Source: Rotaria macrura (lineage: Eukaryota > Rotifera > Eurotatoria > Philodinida > Philodinidae). Taken from it: a stretch of 64,000 nucleotides of DNA. The position numbers and the translations under genes are program-made. The notes under the pieces are model-generated. The model saw nothing but the letters and a program-made list of their open reading frames with translations, was not told where the DNA came from and did not search any database. This document shows, piece after piece, positions 53,585 to 64,000 of this stretch (positions are counted from its first letter, which is position 1; each line of letters starts with the position of its first letter). The stretch spans positions 1 through 64,000 of the forward strand of contig OENT01000664.1 in assembly GCA_900239685.1 (NCBI GenBank), read 5' to 3'.

Positions 53585-54605
53585 TAAGTGGCAGATTTAC
53601 AAGCATTTGCAAACTTCATCTAAGCACATGGTTAGATGTTAATTCTGTATATTGCCTTATGCATCAATGAAGGCTCAATTGTTGGTGTACCGTCTTGTAT
53701 ATCTATGGGACTTAACCTGAAATCATGAAACATGTTCTTGCTAGATTTTCATTTATTCACAATGAGAAATATATATAATATCTCTCATAATGTTTTGTTC
53801 CGAGTTAATTCGTGTTTTTCTTAGAATAACAATTTCTTTACGTTTTCATTCGATGGTAATAATTAAAATGAATATAAAAAAGCATTTCTTCGATTTTCAA
53901 TCATGATTGTTGGATATGAACGTTTCAAATGAACTACTCGCATGCTGATTTTCAATAAATCAAGCCTGTGAGTAAATCAATCAAATGACTAATGATTAAT
54001 TAATTATCAGGCAATTCATCCATCTGTTTTCTGTTTCTTGTGACAAAAAATGTTTGCATCGAACTAATTATGTATTTGGTTCAAAACAAGCAAGTTTCTT
54101 TCCATTTAAATATGGTTTGTCACATATATGATATGCGTTAAAAAGAATATTTTGAAAACATATTCAACTTCGACTTGTTTCCTAAAATGCTATCAAGAAA
54201 ACGAGAACTAATTTTGAGTCTGTCTAGTACAAACCGTTCAATCTAGATTTGGATCCTGAAATCTTCCAATTCTCGTGCTTCATAATATGTATGTATGATT
54301 TATTATCACTCGTAATAACGTCTATCTCTTCTTCGTCAGTACCAATGCCAGTGATCATGACAACATGTTCATAGTATTTCTTTTGAAATTGACATATAGA
54401 TTGAAGTTACATTTTTCTTAAATTTCTTTTCAAACATGTCCGTGTACCTGTTTGATATCGTAAATGTGTTTAGAAAGCGTCATTGTGTACGATTAATCTT
54501 CTCGGGAAGTAAAGTAAAAGAAAGAATAATTTGTTTTTGCTTTTTTCTTTGACAAAACAATAATTTCTAAGAACACACACTCAATACAATGTCAACTATA
54601 TTCAA

Positions 54606-55665
54606 TCAATGACATTCAATAATTGCCAATCGGTTTTCAGTTGCAATTCGATTTGCATGGATTCGCGTGGGCAGATATCTCAGACAAACGTTTTTAAGTA
54701 AAAAATGTTTAACTTGTCGACGGTATCGAATTGATCCAATGAAAAACACATAAAAACTGCCCTTAAAACAAAAAGAAATATAGTAATCGATAACGAAAAA
54801 AAAAAAAAGAATTGAACTAATTTCTAAATACCGAATAATTCATATCTTGAATTGTATATAAAAGGGCATCAATAAATTCAATAAGTTTCAATTTATATGT
54901 GTCATCAGAACTAATCGGATAATTTATATTCCATATTTTAAAACTCTTATAAGGTGTAGTTGTAACAATAAATAAAAGGACACGTAAAAGAACTATAGTA
55001 GTTAATTGACGATTCAGACGTCGACGATTTATTGTAAATTCATGCCGAATAATACGACGTACATTTCGATAGGCAAGTACACTGAACAATGATGAAATAT
55101 AGATTGGTAAGAGAGTAACTAATAAAAAATAATGTATCAATGAATAAAAGTATTTAAATATTGGATTAAATGGTGTACAGCCGATCTTTTCACGAATTTC
55201 ATGAAAAACATACGAAGGTACACTGTACAAAAGTGACAATATAATACTAATTGTAATAAATGAATGTGCTGAATTCAAATGACTCCATGCTCTGAATCGA
55301 CCATGAGAACTAGTCGATAGATATTGATGAATAACAACGAAACAGATAATTAACATCGAAATAGTTTCTTTGAATTGTAGAAGATATACTTGAAGTTTAC
55401 ACCACCTAGTAGATATGCATCTTGGTTTATTGTCTAGAAATCCGGTAGTAACACGAAAACCCACTGCAGCAATTAATTGGCAACAATCGAATAATGATGA
55501 AATCGAAATATAAAATGCCGATTGATTCCTTCGAAACAATTTTAATCGAGTAAAAATGAGAAAATTCATAATATTTCCCATTAAACCAAAACCTACGTTC
55601 CAATACTCGGCGTAAGTATTGATAATACTAGTGATGAATACAAGATTTTCTTCTGTAGAATTCAT
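54606..55665 (-). CDS. Rhodopsin-like 7TM receptor, paralogue B, two exons, 329 aa
   Basis: Exons are 55665-54832 (278 codons) and 54761-54606 (51 codons plus TGA), with the same phase-0 intron position as paralogue A. TM1 has GLMGNIMNFLI, TM2 has Asp60, and Cys89 and the loop cysteine in IGCTPF are kept. The DRY position is changed further to HQY (113-115), losing the acidic residue that normally controls receptor activation. TM7 exon: GSFYVFFIGSIRYRRQ. It is shorter than A and C at the C-terminal tail. The loss of Asp113 may mean altered coupling, or it may tolerate loss of function. Ligand unknown. Confidence 0.88.
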
Positions 55666-57770
55666 TCTACAATAAAGTTTATTATTTTGTTAATGTCTGT
55701 TAGATTATTGTCAGATAGTCTTTGACTTGTTCGTTTAGATTTTCATTATAATTGTAGATTTGTTAGCTTTAAATAGGCAAAATAAAATAGTTGTCAACAT
55801 CTTTGGTGACCTCTAGTGTCAATTAATGTGTTTTGTTTTTATTATGTCATGTTCTCTATATGAATAAACGACAAAAGAGAAGCTTCTTAAGAAATGAACG
55901 AAATAATTGAAGTGTTATACGTAAACTAGTATGTTTTCAATTCATTGAAAAATTCCTCTGAAGCATATGTAACATAAGTGCAGAACATGCATTCAATGAT
56001 TCTTGATTATTCCTGACTTTTCAAACAAAAAAAAAAAACATTATTATTTGAAGTCGAGTCATGATAGACGTTGGATGGTGTCCTATTGAAGAAGTTGCGT
56101 AAAATTAATCAGCTATTTTCATAATGTTCACAGTTGAACACTCATGCGAATTCAAAGAAAACACCAACAAGTCGTCCAGGAAATTGATCTTCATAAGTGT
56201 ACCTAAGCAGCCGTCTAAAACATAATGAATGAAATAATTTCACTTTTTCTGTTTCATTTTTCATTTGATTGTTGATCATGAATAGGAAAGATTCCATAAT
56301 TACAAAAGTAGTTATAAATTTTCTGTCTGCCGTGTGTACATAAATAACATTTTGAAATGAATCTTGACCACTTTTGATTCTGTATACAACGTGAGAGATA
56401 TCAGATTAGAAAATAAATACTTGGAATCATGTGTACTACAGACGCCTTTTATGGTTCTACAACGCATGCTAGTTGTAAATTTCAATTCGAAAGTATTTTT
56501 TCTATCAAGAATAGATATGTGAAATCTTGAATGTTACAAGTAACATAGAGCAGACACTTTTGTATTCCCACAAGTATACTCTTAGTGATAGATTACACTT
56601 CTTCTAAACTCGAAAATCTCAATCTTCAAACATAATTGAATCATTCAGTTGCTGAAAAATAATTGAATTTGAAGTATCTCAGGTGTAGTCATCGGTAATT
56701 TAGAGATAACACTAATGCCTTGATATTAATACGGTACTATAATGCGTAAACAAAAACACAATGTTTTTTGTCGAATTCAAATAAGACTAATCATCGAACA
56801 TTATGATTCTAATACAGGTTACGTAATGATATTAGTGCTCTTCATGTTAATAATGCTCATTTTCACTGAAAATTTCCCTTAAAAAATATGAAAAGATAAC
56901 TAGCGACGTCGTAGCAGTTGGAAATATCTTATGAAAATACAATGCTTACTAATGTATTAGTTTAACACTTCACAGCAACTGTCGACTCTCTCTCTCTGCT
57001 TCGCTTCCATAATCTGAATATGAATAGATAATACTTCTCTAAAAGAATACAAGGAAATTTATATCTATGTATTTGTACATGCAACATAAATATAACCACA
57101 AATCATCATTAAATTACGGTGTTTGTGTATCTTATGATCAATAGCTAAGAAGATAATAGATCCTATTTAACTTTCAGAAAACATCTAGGTAATGAAGGTC
57201 GAAAAGAAAACGATTCTGATTATTTTCATCCTTTCTGCAATATCGTTGAGCATCGATCACTTCTCGTCTACGCATGTCACCGAAAACTGATACCGAGATA
57301 CGTTCAATGTAAAGATTAAAAAGTACTGTGAATTTTGATATGAAAATGTGGACCTAATGGGAGATGATATGACGAATGAAAACTTCATCAGTGCGTGTAT
57401 TTAATCAAGTTGTCAATGTCAACGATGTATGTTGGTGGAATGCATTGCTTATTATGGCGAACATATGCATTGATTTGAATAGTACAATTGAGTTGTATTT
57501 ACATATGACTTTAATAGAGCTCGACTTTGTAATGCATCGAACTTTCTTTTACATCTAATTAGGATAGTTGCTAGTTAAAGAACATATGAAATGTATGAGA
57601 AAAAAACCACGAAAAACACTTCAAGCCACCGTGCCATTATTTACATGAAATAACAAAATTTCCAGGAAAATGTAAAGTCTTCTGACAACGTATTACAAAA
57701 TCAAGACCACACTCGTTTTGTAATCGTAAATATGCTGGACTCGCTTTTGATAATAGTTCATCAATCATGC
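55666..57770. other. Spacer between receptor paralogues B and C
   Basis: About 2.1 kb; the second copy of the 476-bp repeat sits at its far end, 204 bp from the receptor C stop. Nothing else recognised. Confidence 0.55.
57091..57566. repeat. 476-bp direct repeat, copy 2
   Basis: Partner of 51869-52344 at an offset of exactly 5222 bp throughout. Its 60-codon frame (57376-57558) differs from copy 1 by one silent and one Tyr/Phe change. It lies just 3' of receptor C. Confidence 0.9.
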
Positions 57771-58837
57771 TTATTCAACATCAACTTGAGATCCTTGATA
57801 TTCGATAACTTGAGAATGATTTCGAGATTCAATTCTGTTATTGTTTTGCATAATGCATAACGACAACTTGTGCCACATGATTTTAATCACGAAATGTTTT
57901 ATTTGTCGACGAAATCGATTCGATGAAATGAGAAAAACATAAAAACTTCCCTAAGAAAGAAGAAATAAAATTATTCAAGCAAATAAACATGGAGTTCGAA
58001 TACCGAAAAGTTAACGCTGTAAATTGCTGTTAAACTGTTATCGATTAATTCAATGATTGCTTGAATACTTAACAAATTTTGACTAAATGCAACATTAATT
58101 TGATATATTTGAAAGCATATGTAAGGTAAAACTGTAAAAACAAATAACGCTACGCGTAGAAGAATCATGGCTGTCAATTGATGATCAAGACGTCGACGAA
58201 CAATCGACATTTGCCGTCTAACTATGCGATGGATATTTCGATAAGCAAGAAAACTGAATAATGATGAAATAATTATTGGCAAGAGACCTAGTAATAAACA
58301 ATAATGTATAAACGAATAAAAATAATTGAACGTTGCATTAACCGTTCTACAACGATCATTTTGATGAATTTCATAAAATATTAAAAACGGTATACTATAC
58401 AAATGTGCGAATACAATGAGCATATAAGAGGCCCGTTTCGCTAGTTTATATGTGCTCATTTGTCTCAATTGAATGTGATAACTAGTCAATAAATATTGAT
58501 CAATAGCAGCAAAACAAATTGTAACTATTGAAATAATTCCAATGACATGAATGATATATGCTTGTATTTTACACCAAGTCAGTGATGTTTGTGTTGGATG
58601 AAAGTTGAAAGCACTTGCAGAAATACGAGTAGCCATTGCAAAAATTAATTGACAAGAATCACTTATTGATGCAACAATGAGATAATATACCGATTGATTA
58701 CATTGAAATAATTTCAATTGAGTAAAAATCAGAATATTCATTAGATTTCCAATCAAGCCGATAATTACATTAAAACAACCGAAATAAACAGATATAACAT
58801 AAATGAGTAAGTCAATAGTTTCTCCTGAAGTTCCCAT
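57771..58837 (-). CDS. Rhodopsin-like 7TM receptor, paralogue C, two exons, 337 aa
   Basis: Exons are 58837-58004 (278 codons) and 57950-57771 (59 codons plus TAA), again with the phase-0 intron before TM7. TM1 has GLIGNLMNILI, TM2 has Asp60, and Cys89 and the loop cysteine in DRCRTVN are kept. The TM3 end reads DQY (113-115), TM6 has TVLPYICF, and the TM7 exon begins GSFYVFLISSNRFRRQ. Alignment by eye with A and B is continuous over the whole first exon, without gaps in TM1-TM3. The C-terminal tail is unrelated in sequence to that of A. Ligand unknown. Confidence 0.88.
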
Positions 58838-61800
58838 ACGAAAATAAATATGTTGTGTTGCTTAGTTTTGATCTTCTGCTTTCGAGATGCTAAATTATCG
58901 TTCTATTCTCTTGACGTTTACTTGAATATCTTAGTTGAATAAAATATGAATAAAGATCTGTCTCGATTTTATGAATTGGCAAATGAAATAAAAACAGAAT
59001 GATGCAGTCATTTTGCTAAACATGTCATTAGATTCTATTTAGATGTCCAATTATGGTTCATTGTATCATTTATATACGTTAGATATTTTGATGACTATGC
59101 GAGCTTGTTTTACTTTGAAATATTCTATGAAAAAAAAATTATAATTAAAGCTTGTATCTAGAACAACACTGTTTAATAAGCGACGAAGAATATGCACACA
59201 ATTATTTCTTATTCATATCATTTTTGTATATTATTTCATCAAAGTAATCGTTATACGCTACTAATTAAAGAATTCTTCATTATTTTTACCTGATATTGTA
59301 TGAACACTTGATGAACTTATATTTTTATTGTAATAAGAAGTAGAATTTATCGGAAAATACCCAGGTCGAAAACTCTGACACAAGATCTTATAAACAACAT
59401 ACAAGATCTTGGAATATGGGTGAAATCTGACAAGAATCTGACAAAAAATCGTCGTCTCTGAGATCTTGCATCAGATCTCACAGTCAGATTCTGGAAAGAT
59501 CTTATAAATGTGTATGATCTTTCAAGAATCTGAATGTCTGATCTGATGCAAGATCTCCGAGACTACGATTATCATACGATTTTTCGTCTGATCTTACAAG
59601 ATCATACAAGATCAGATGCAGAATCTTATCAGATCTTAACATCTGGTTGTTTGCCCTGGGTAAATATGAATTAAATAATATTTTCATACAACTTGAAAAA
59701 TATCTTTCTGTGAGTGTAACAATGTAAAATATAACATTCAGAAAGGAAATACTATGATTGAGAGCTTTGATATTAAAATTGCTGCTATTATGATATTTAC
59801 TGATGCCGTTCTTATGGAATGCGGTGTATGCGCCACATATTCTGTTCTACATGATGAAACAAGGTCTGCGAAGATTGCTGTTCACTGATTTCAATATCAT
59901 TGGTAACTTGTAAATCGACACTAATTTTGAATTACGATTTATAAAAGAAAACCTTTTCATGAAGTGTCATTACATAGTAAGATGCCGAACTCTACGGAGT
60001 GTGTGACACAGGACGACTTTTTACACGTCCCGCGGAGCTTTGGTAGGATCATTTGTCCGTGTTTTTTCTATTATTAAAAACACTGACAAAATCGATTGCA
60101 TTAATTGACGACGAGGCATGATTTTCTTTCGTGCTTTTTTCATAAGTACCATATTGTAATAGAAAAAGATTCAAGATCTGTGACATATTAACCCGATACA
60201 TTTTCTTTTGTACGAAATAGTACTGAAGTTCTCAGATGCATAAATGGAGAACATGAACACTTTATGATATCACGATGGAACATCTCCAAGTGCCAATTCG
60301 TTATTGGAGAGAAATGTACTATTGAAAAATAGAGAAAAATCTAGTTTTCCGAATCTTCATGCTCGAGATATCAACATGTTATTCGGTTTGTCAACAGAAA
60401 GCTGTGATCATCCCTAGGATACCTAAAACTATGCTTCTATCTGAAGACAATGAATCAATTGTAACGTAAGCTTCTGACTATTGAAACTAATCTTGATTGA
60501 ATATTGTATATGGCTGTTCTTACTATTGACGATAGATAGATTTCTTTCAGGTTTTTCTACCTATTATCTAGATTAGTTTCTATTTAAGATTGTATTTTTA
60601 TTTTAGATTCATGCTACACATTTTCTTCTCGTTTTTGTTCGTTTCACCGAGTACAGTATCATTTTGAATGATTTATCAATATAAAAAAAAAACAATCTAT
60701 CAGAGAAAAGGAATTAACTATCGTGTCTCTCATCAACAGACTAACTGGACATATGAATTCTTCTAAATCATCTGTATTGTTGGCATTCGTTCCGATAATA
60801 ATTCTGTACGCGTATTCTTTCTGAATCTTTATTATATATCAATGTTTATTCAAGTCGAGTGTCATCTTAGAATATCACCGATAGCTTCGACCATTGAAAT
60901 GAAGACGAGTGAAGAGCTGTTGACAATGCTGAGCTTCTTTTACTCTTGTATGAACCTCCGAGGCTTTAGGTGTGACGGTTTTTTATCGACACTGGCACTG
61001 CCTTGAACACGCTGAGAGAAAAAATCGTATTGCCAACGTATGCAAAACTGTTAATAAAAGCATGGCCACTTTTCTTATTCTTTCTATGATCAGACTGTTC
61101 GATTACGAGAACCGATGTACATTTTACAACAAAACATAGTAGTAAGTGTCAATGTATTTTAAAAAATCGAGACATGTTTCCTCTTCTATTCAAGTCATTC
61201 AAAATAGAAGGTAAGGATTCTTTCATTGGAAAACAGGAACTATTTCTATTATAATTATGGACGGAAAGAAAGAGGTGAAGTGTTTTCCGAATTATTTAAA
61301 ATGTATACAATGTTCGGTGTTCATTTCCGTTGATATGATGAATAAGTTCGGAAGTCTTTTGTAATAAAATGTATATGTTCCTTGAAATACGTATTCATAC
61401 ACAAAACTGATATTTACTGTAAAATATGATCTAGAAACAAACAATGTTGACATTTAGTAATACTAGTTCGAAATAAACGTTTCTGAATTTACAAATAAAA
61501 ATCATTCAACATCGCATAAAGATTTGATTGCTTTTGTATCAAATTTATTTTCTGTTTGACACAAAGACAATATGCGTGTGTGCACTGCATAATATTAAAC
61601 AGCCTTGTAAATGACACATCGTTCAATTTGGTTGCAGACCATCATAACGAATGCAAGTTAAATTGAATTTGGGTTGTATACTACTTTCTGAACATGGTAC
61701 CTGACAATGAAAGAAAAGACTCTTCCATTGACTTTATCCTCATTTATCAGAAAATTTTAAAAGTATCCGAGTACAACACGAATTCGTTGTCATCAATTGT

Positions 61801-63141
61801 GGAATATGATTATTTCGTTTTCATAGAACAAGAAAAGATGACCAACGCGATTGATTGATTTCTGTAGCATGATTAAATTAATACAGAAACCATTCGAATT
61901 CAAGGTGATTATGATTTGTTCATTTCTCGTGTGACCTTTAGTATATTCGAATTGGTAATGTTTGTATTGATAGAATGACGACAGTGACTCTCTCTTTCTT
62001 TTTATTTGGCATGTGAATGTCATTGCTATCGATTTCGTTGATCTATTTGGCTTGTAAATAGTTAAACTATTATAATGATGATGAGACGAAATATAGTTTG
62101 CATTGAAGAAAAAACGAAGAAAACATACATTTCATCTTTTTACGTTCGATGTAGTTTGATGTTGTTCGTAACCATATGAAATTATATGTCTCAAACATTT
62201 CATCGAAAAGTTGATCAGCACAAAAATTTTATTTTTGGAGAAGAAACCTTGTCGATGCAACCATTGATCACGTTATTCTATGAATTATTCTTTATTTTTT
62301 CACACATCTTGCTTATAGTGTAGTGTATTCTTTTGATACTAAATTAAATCTTCTTGGAAAACTTAGAAAAAACAAATTGATTTAGTAGTTGTAATCAATC
62401 TAGCACAGATGTTATACTCAACCCCCTAGATTTTCATGAAATAATGTTAAGATATCAATGATTAACTGTTGGAAAAATAGTACATGAATATTGTTAAATC
62501 AATAGAAAAATATTTGATTTTAATTAGCTTGTAATAATATCATGTTTCTACCTGTAGACGGTATCTTTCAACGACTTACGGTCTATGTTTTTCTGCTTCC
62601 TTTTCATATAGAATTTCATTTTCCTGCTGAACATTTCATTGAACATTTTCAATGAAAGAGCATCCCAACAAAGAAGTTTCACTGAGGTCCGATGGCACAT
62701 GTGCGTACTGATTTCCGTACTAATATCATATATGCGTAAAAAAGAATCAGACAATCAACGGCTGACAAACGAAAATTTTCTTTTTGAATAAAAATATTCG
62801 CATAAATTAAAGTCAATTTTTAATTCATTTCAAAAAACTTTATTTTTATTCATGCAACAATAAGTACAATGAAAGATGACGCTAGAGATCGTCATCGTCT
62901 AGATGCTTGTTTGAGTTTTGGATTATTTGTTCTTCTTAACGATTAATTTACGGCACAGTCATGACAACCTAATGGAAAATCAAACGATTTCTAAATGTCG
63001 ACACTTGATACTATTGAGTAAGGCTTTGTTATTTGTTTACAAGCGTCAGTTATAATTGCTAGACTAATAAATAATTCCAATAGCTGTTCTGTTTAATATA
63101 TTCTGTGTTGAATTGATTGTAATTTTCAACTTCTGTGAGAA
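58838..63141. other. Intergenic, with a MITE-like element at 59.4 kb
   Basis: About 4.3 kb. Besides the 301-bp palindromic element I see a small GC-richer patch near 59990-60050 that contains short hairpins, and AT-rich sequence. No supported coding frame. Confidence 0.55.
59360..59660. mobile_element. 301-bp palindromic MITE-like element rich in AAGATC/CAGATCT
   Basis: It begins CCCAGG and ends CCTGGG, with TA directly outside both ends (59358-59359 and 59661-59662), as for a TA target-site duplication of mariner/Tc1-type elements. The two halves are diverged inverted copies: a GAGATCTTGCATCAGATC block and a CAGATTCTGGAAAGATC-like block recur in opposite orientation. The motif AAGATC or AGATCT is repeated many times. 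No coding capacity. Confidence 0.65.
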
Positions 63142-63595
63142 ATGACGGATGTTCTTTCATCGTATAATCAATGGCTACGTAGTTCCATACCAGGACTATC
63201 ACAGAAACAGCAACAACAATATCAGCAACAGCAGCTGTATCATCGGAAGTCGCTTCGTCGGCCACCAGCACGATTAGCATATAATAAGTCAATTCGAAAG
63301 TTACAACGTAAAATAACATTATATCGTAATGGTGATCGATATTTTTCTGGTAAACAAGTAACTGTAACACTGCATCATTTTACAAAATTTCGACAATTAT
63401 TACAAGAATTATCTAGTACTATTGATTTGCCATATGGTATTCGGCGTTTATATACACCACATAATGGTTCGGAAATCACTGATATTAGTAGTTTGAAAGA
63501 TGGCGCATCGTATGTTTGTGCGGCATTTGAACCATTTCAAAAATTAGAATATGCAGCCAATTATGTGCCGCATATCACATTCAACGTTGGGCAAT
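63142..63595 (+). CDS. Doublecortin-domain protein, first exon, 3' incomplete
   Basis: Doublecortin (DCX) domains bind and stabilise microtubules. Starting at the ATG, 151 codons plus one base are followed by the donor GTAAG at 63596. Residues 21-32 form a Gln-rich run. The DCX domain spans ~56-135: KITLYRNGDRYFSGKQVTVT is the typical first strand pair, then FRQLLQELS, the IRRLYTPHNGSEI turn and LKDGASYVCAAFEPF. Residues 136-151 begin the linker to what is often a second DCX domain. The next exon is not clear: candidate acceptors before 64000 mostly give an immediate stop, and the only open one (near 63950) lacks a pyrimidine tract, so the gene probably continues beyond the window. Confidence 0.9.
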
Positions 63596-64000
63596 GTAAG
63601 TTGACATTAGTGTCTGTATACTCTTTTGAATCGTAATTATGATATGCTGGTATGTATTCGATTCGTTTCTATTTCTCAGAATGATTCTCCATCTCCATTC
63701 AACTATTCATAAAAAGAAAGAAAAAAAATCACTCATTCGATATTTGTTTTTCGATTTCGTTGCTACTTTAGAATTCGATAAATACATATATTTTTTCGAA
63801 ATACATGAAAGGATTTCCTTTTCTATTCATGCATATGCATATGTTCTCTGATTCGTCAGCCTACAATTTTTAATTACTATCACGATTATATATTACAAAA
63901 TCAACAAAGACAAAAGAAAAAGAACACGAAAAAGAAATAGAAGAAAAACAGTAATTAGAAATTTATCGACTATGCAAACTGATTTAATGCCTTTTTTCTC
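63596..64000 (+). other. Intron and unresolved 3' part of the doublecortin gene
   Basis: AT-rich with Lys/Glu-coding A-rich tracts; the last 50 bases could be an exon (open frame in the right phase) but the acceptor is weak. Confidence 0.4.

Larger units (their letters stand above)
50605..54605. other. Spacer between receptor paralogues A and B
   Basis: About 4 kb; holds one copy of the 476-bp direct repeat and one coding-like fragment, otherwise AT-rich sequence with no supported gene. Confidence 0.55.

Noticed and set aside
51869..57566. LTR retrotransposon formed by the two direct repeats
   Set aside because: The repeats lack TG...CA ends and the 4.7 kb between them has no gag or pol, but instead a receptor gene on the other strand; segmental duplication fits better.
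59502..59687. 61-codon minus-strand frame
   Set aside because: It lies almost entirely within the palindromic MITE-like element and reflects its simple repeats.

Overview
The window looks like nuclear DNA of a bdelloid rotifer (Adineta/Rotaria-like). It is AT-rich, and most spliced genes have introns of about 50-70 bp. It carries protein types that are expanded in bdelloids: an ADP-ribosyltransferase/TPR fusion, a cluster of divergent rhodopsin-like receptors, a single-exon F-box protein and a single-exon bacterial-looking SnoaL-like gene. The assignment to bdelloids is an inference from gene content and architecture; no diagnostic marker such as rRNA or a spliced-leader gene is present.

Layout. 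1-2.3 kb: an ART-TPR gene, cut by the left edge and interrupted by one in-frame stop near its end. 2.3-14.5 kb: a long gene-poor stretch that starts with a GC-richer island. 14.5-15.6 kb (-): a four-exon secreted protein with a VWD-like N-terminus. 17.4-17.7 kb (-): RPS28. 18.9-21.4 kb (+): an eleven-exon NUDC. 24.1-24.5 kb (+): the single-exon SnoaL/NTF2-like gene. 26.5-29.2 kb (+): a membrane-anchored S9-family serine peptidase with a mucin-like stalk. 30.9-32.4 kb: a candidate non-autonomous DNA transposon. 32.7-33.2 kb (+): the C-terminal part of an unnamed protein. 35.1-36.2 kb (+): an F-box protein. 38.0-40.1 kb (+): ZNF330. 40.1-43.1 kb (-): an NmrA-like redox sensor that converges on ZNF330 with a 25-bp gap. 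43.3-43.9 kb (+): a VAMP/synaptobrevin that diverges from the NmrA gene. 44-49.5 kb: a repeat-rich spacer with a fold-back element. 49.5-58.8 kb (-): three tandem paralogous 7TM receptors with the same intron position, and a 476-bp segment duplicated in direct orientation downstream of two of them. 59.4 kb: a small palindromic MITE-like element. 63.1 kb to the end (+): the first exon of a doublecortin-domain protein.

The conserved genes are unrelated housekeeping functions (ribosome, nuclear-migration chaperone, nucleolar zinc-finger protein, vesicle fusion) and do not form a pathway. The accessory interest lies in the interrupted ART-TPR gene and its perfect internal 252-bp duplication, the receptor cluster with its duplicated flanking block, three structured mobile-element candidates, and the candidate horizontally acquired genes. 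Exon structures were built by hand from splice signals, reading-frame phase and recalled family conservation. No search or transcript data were available.
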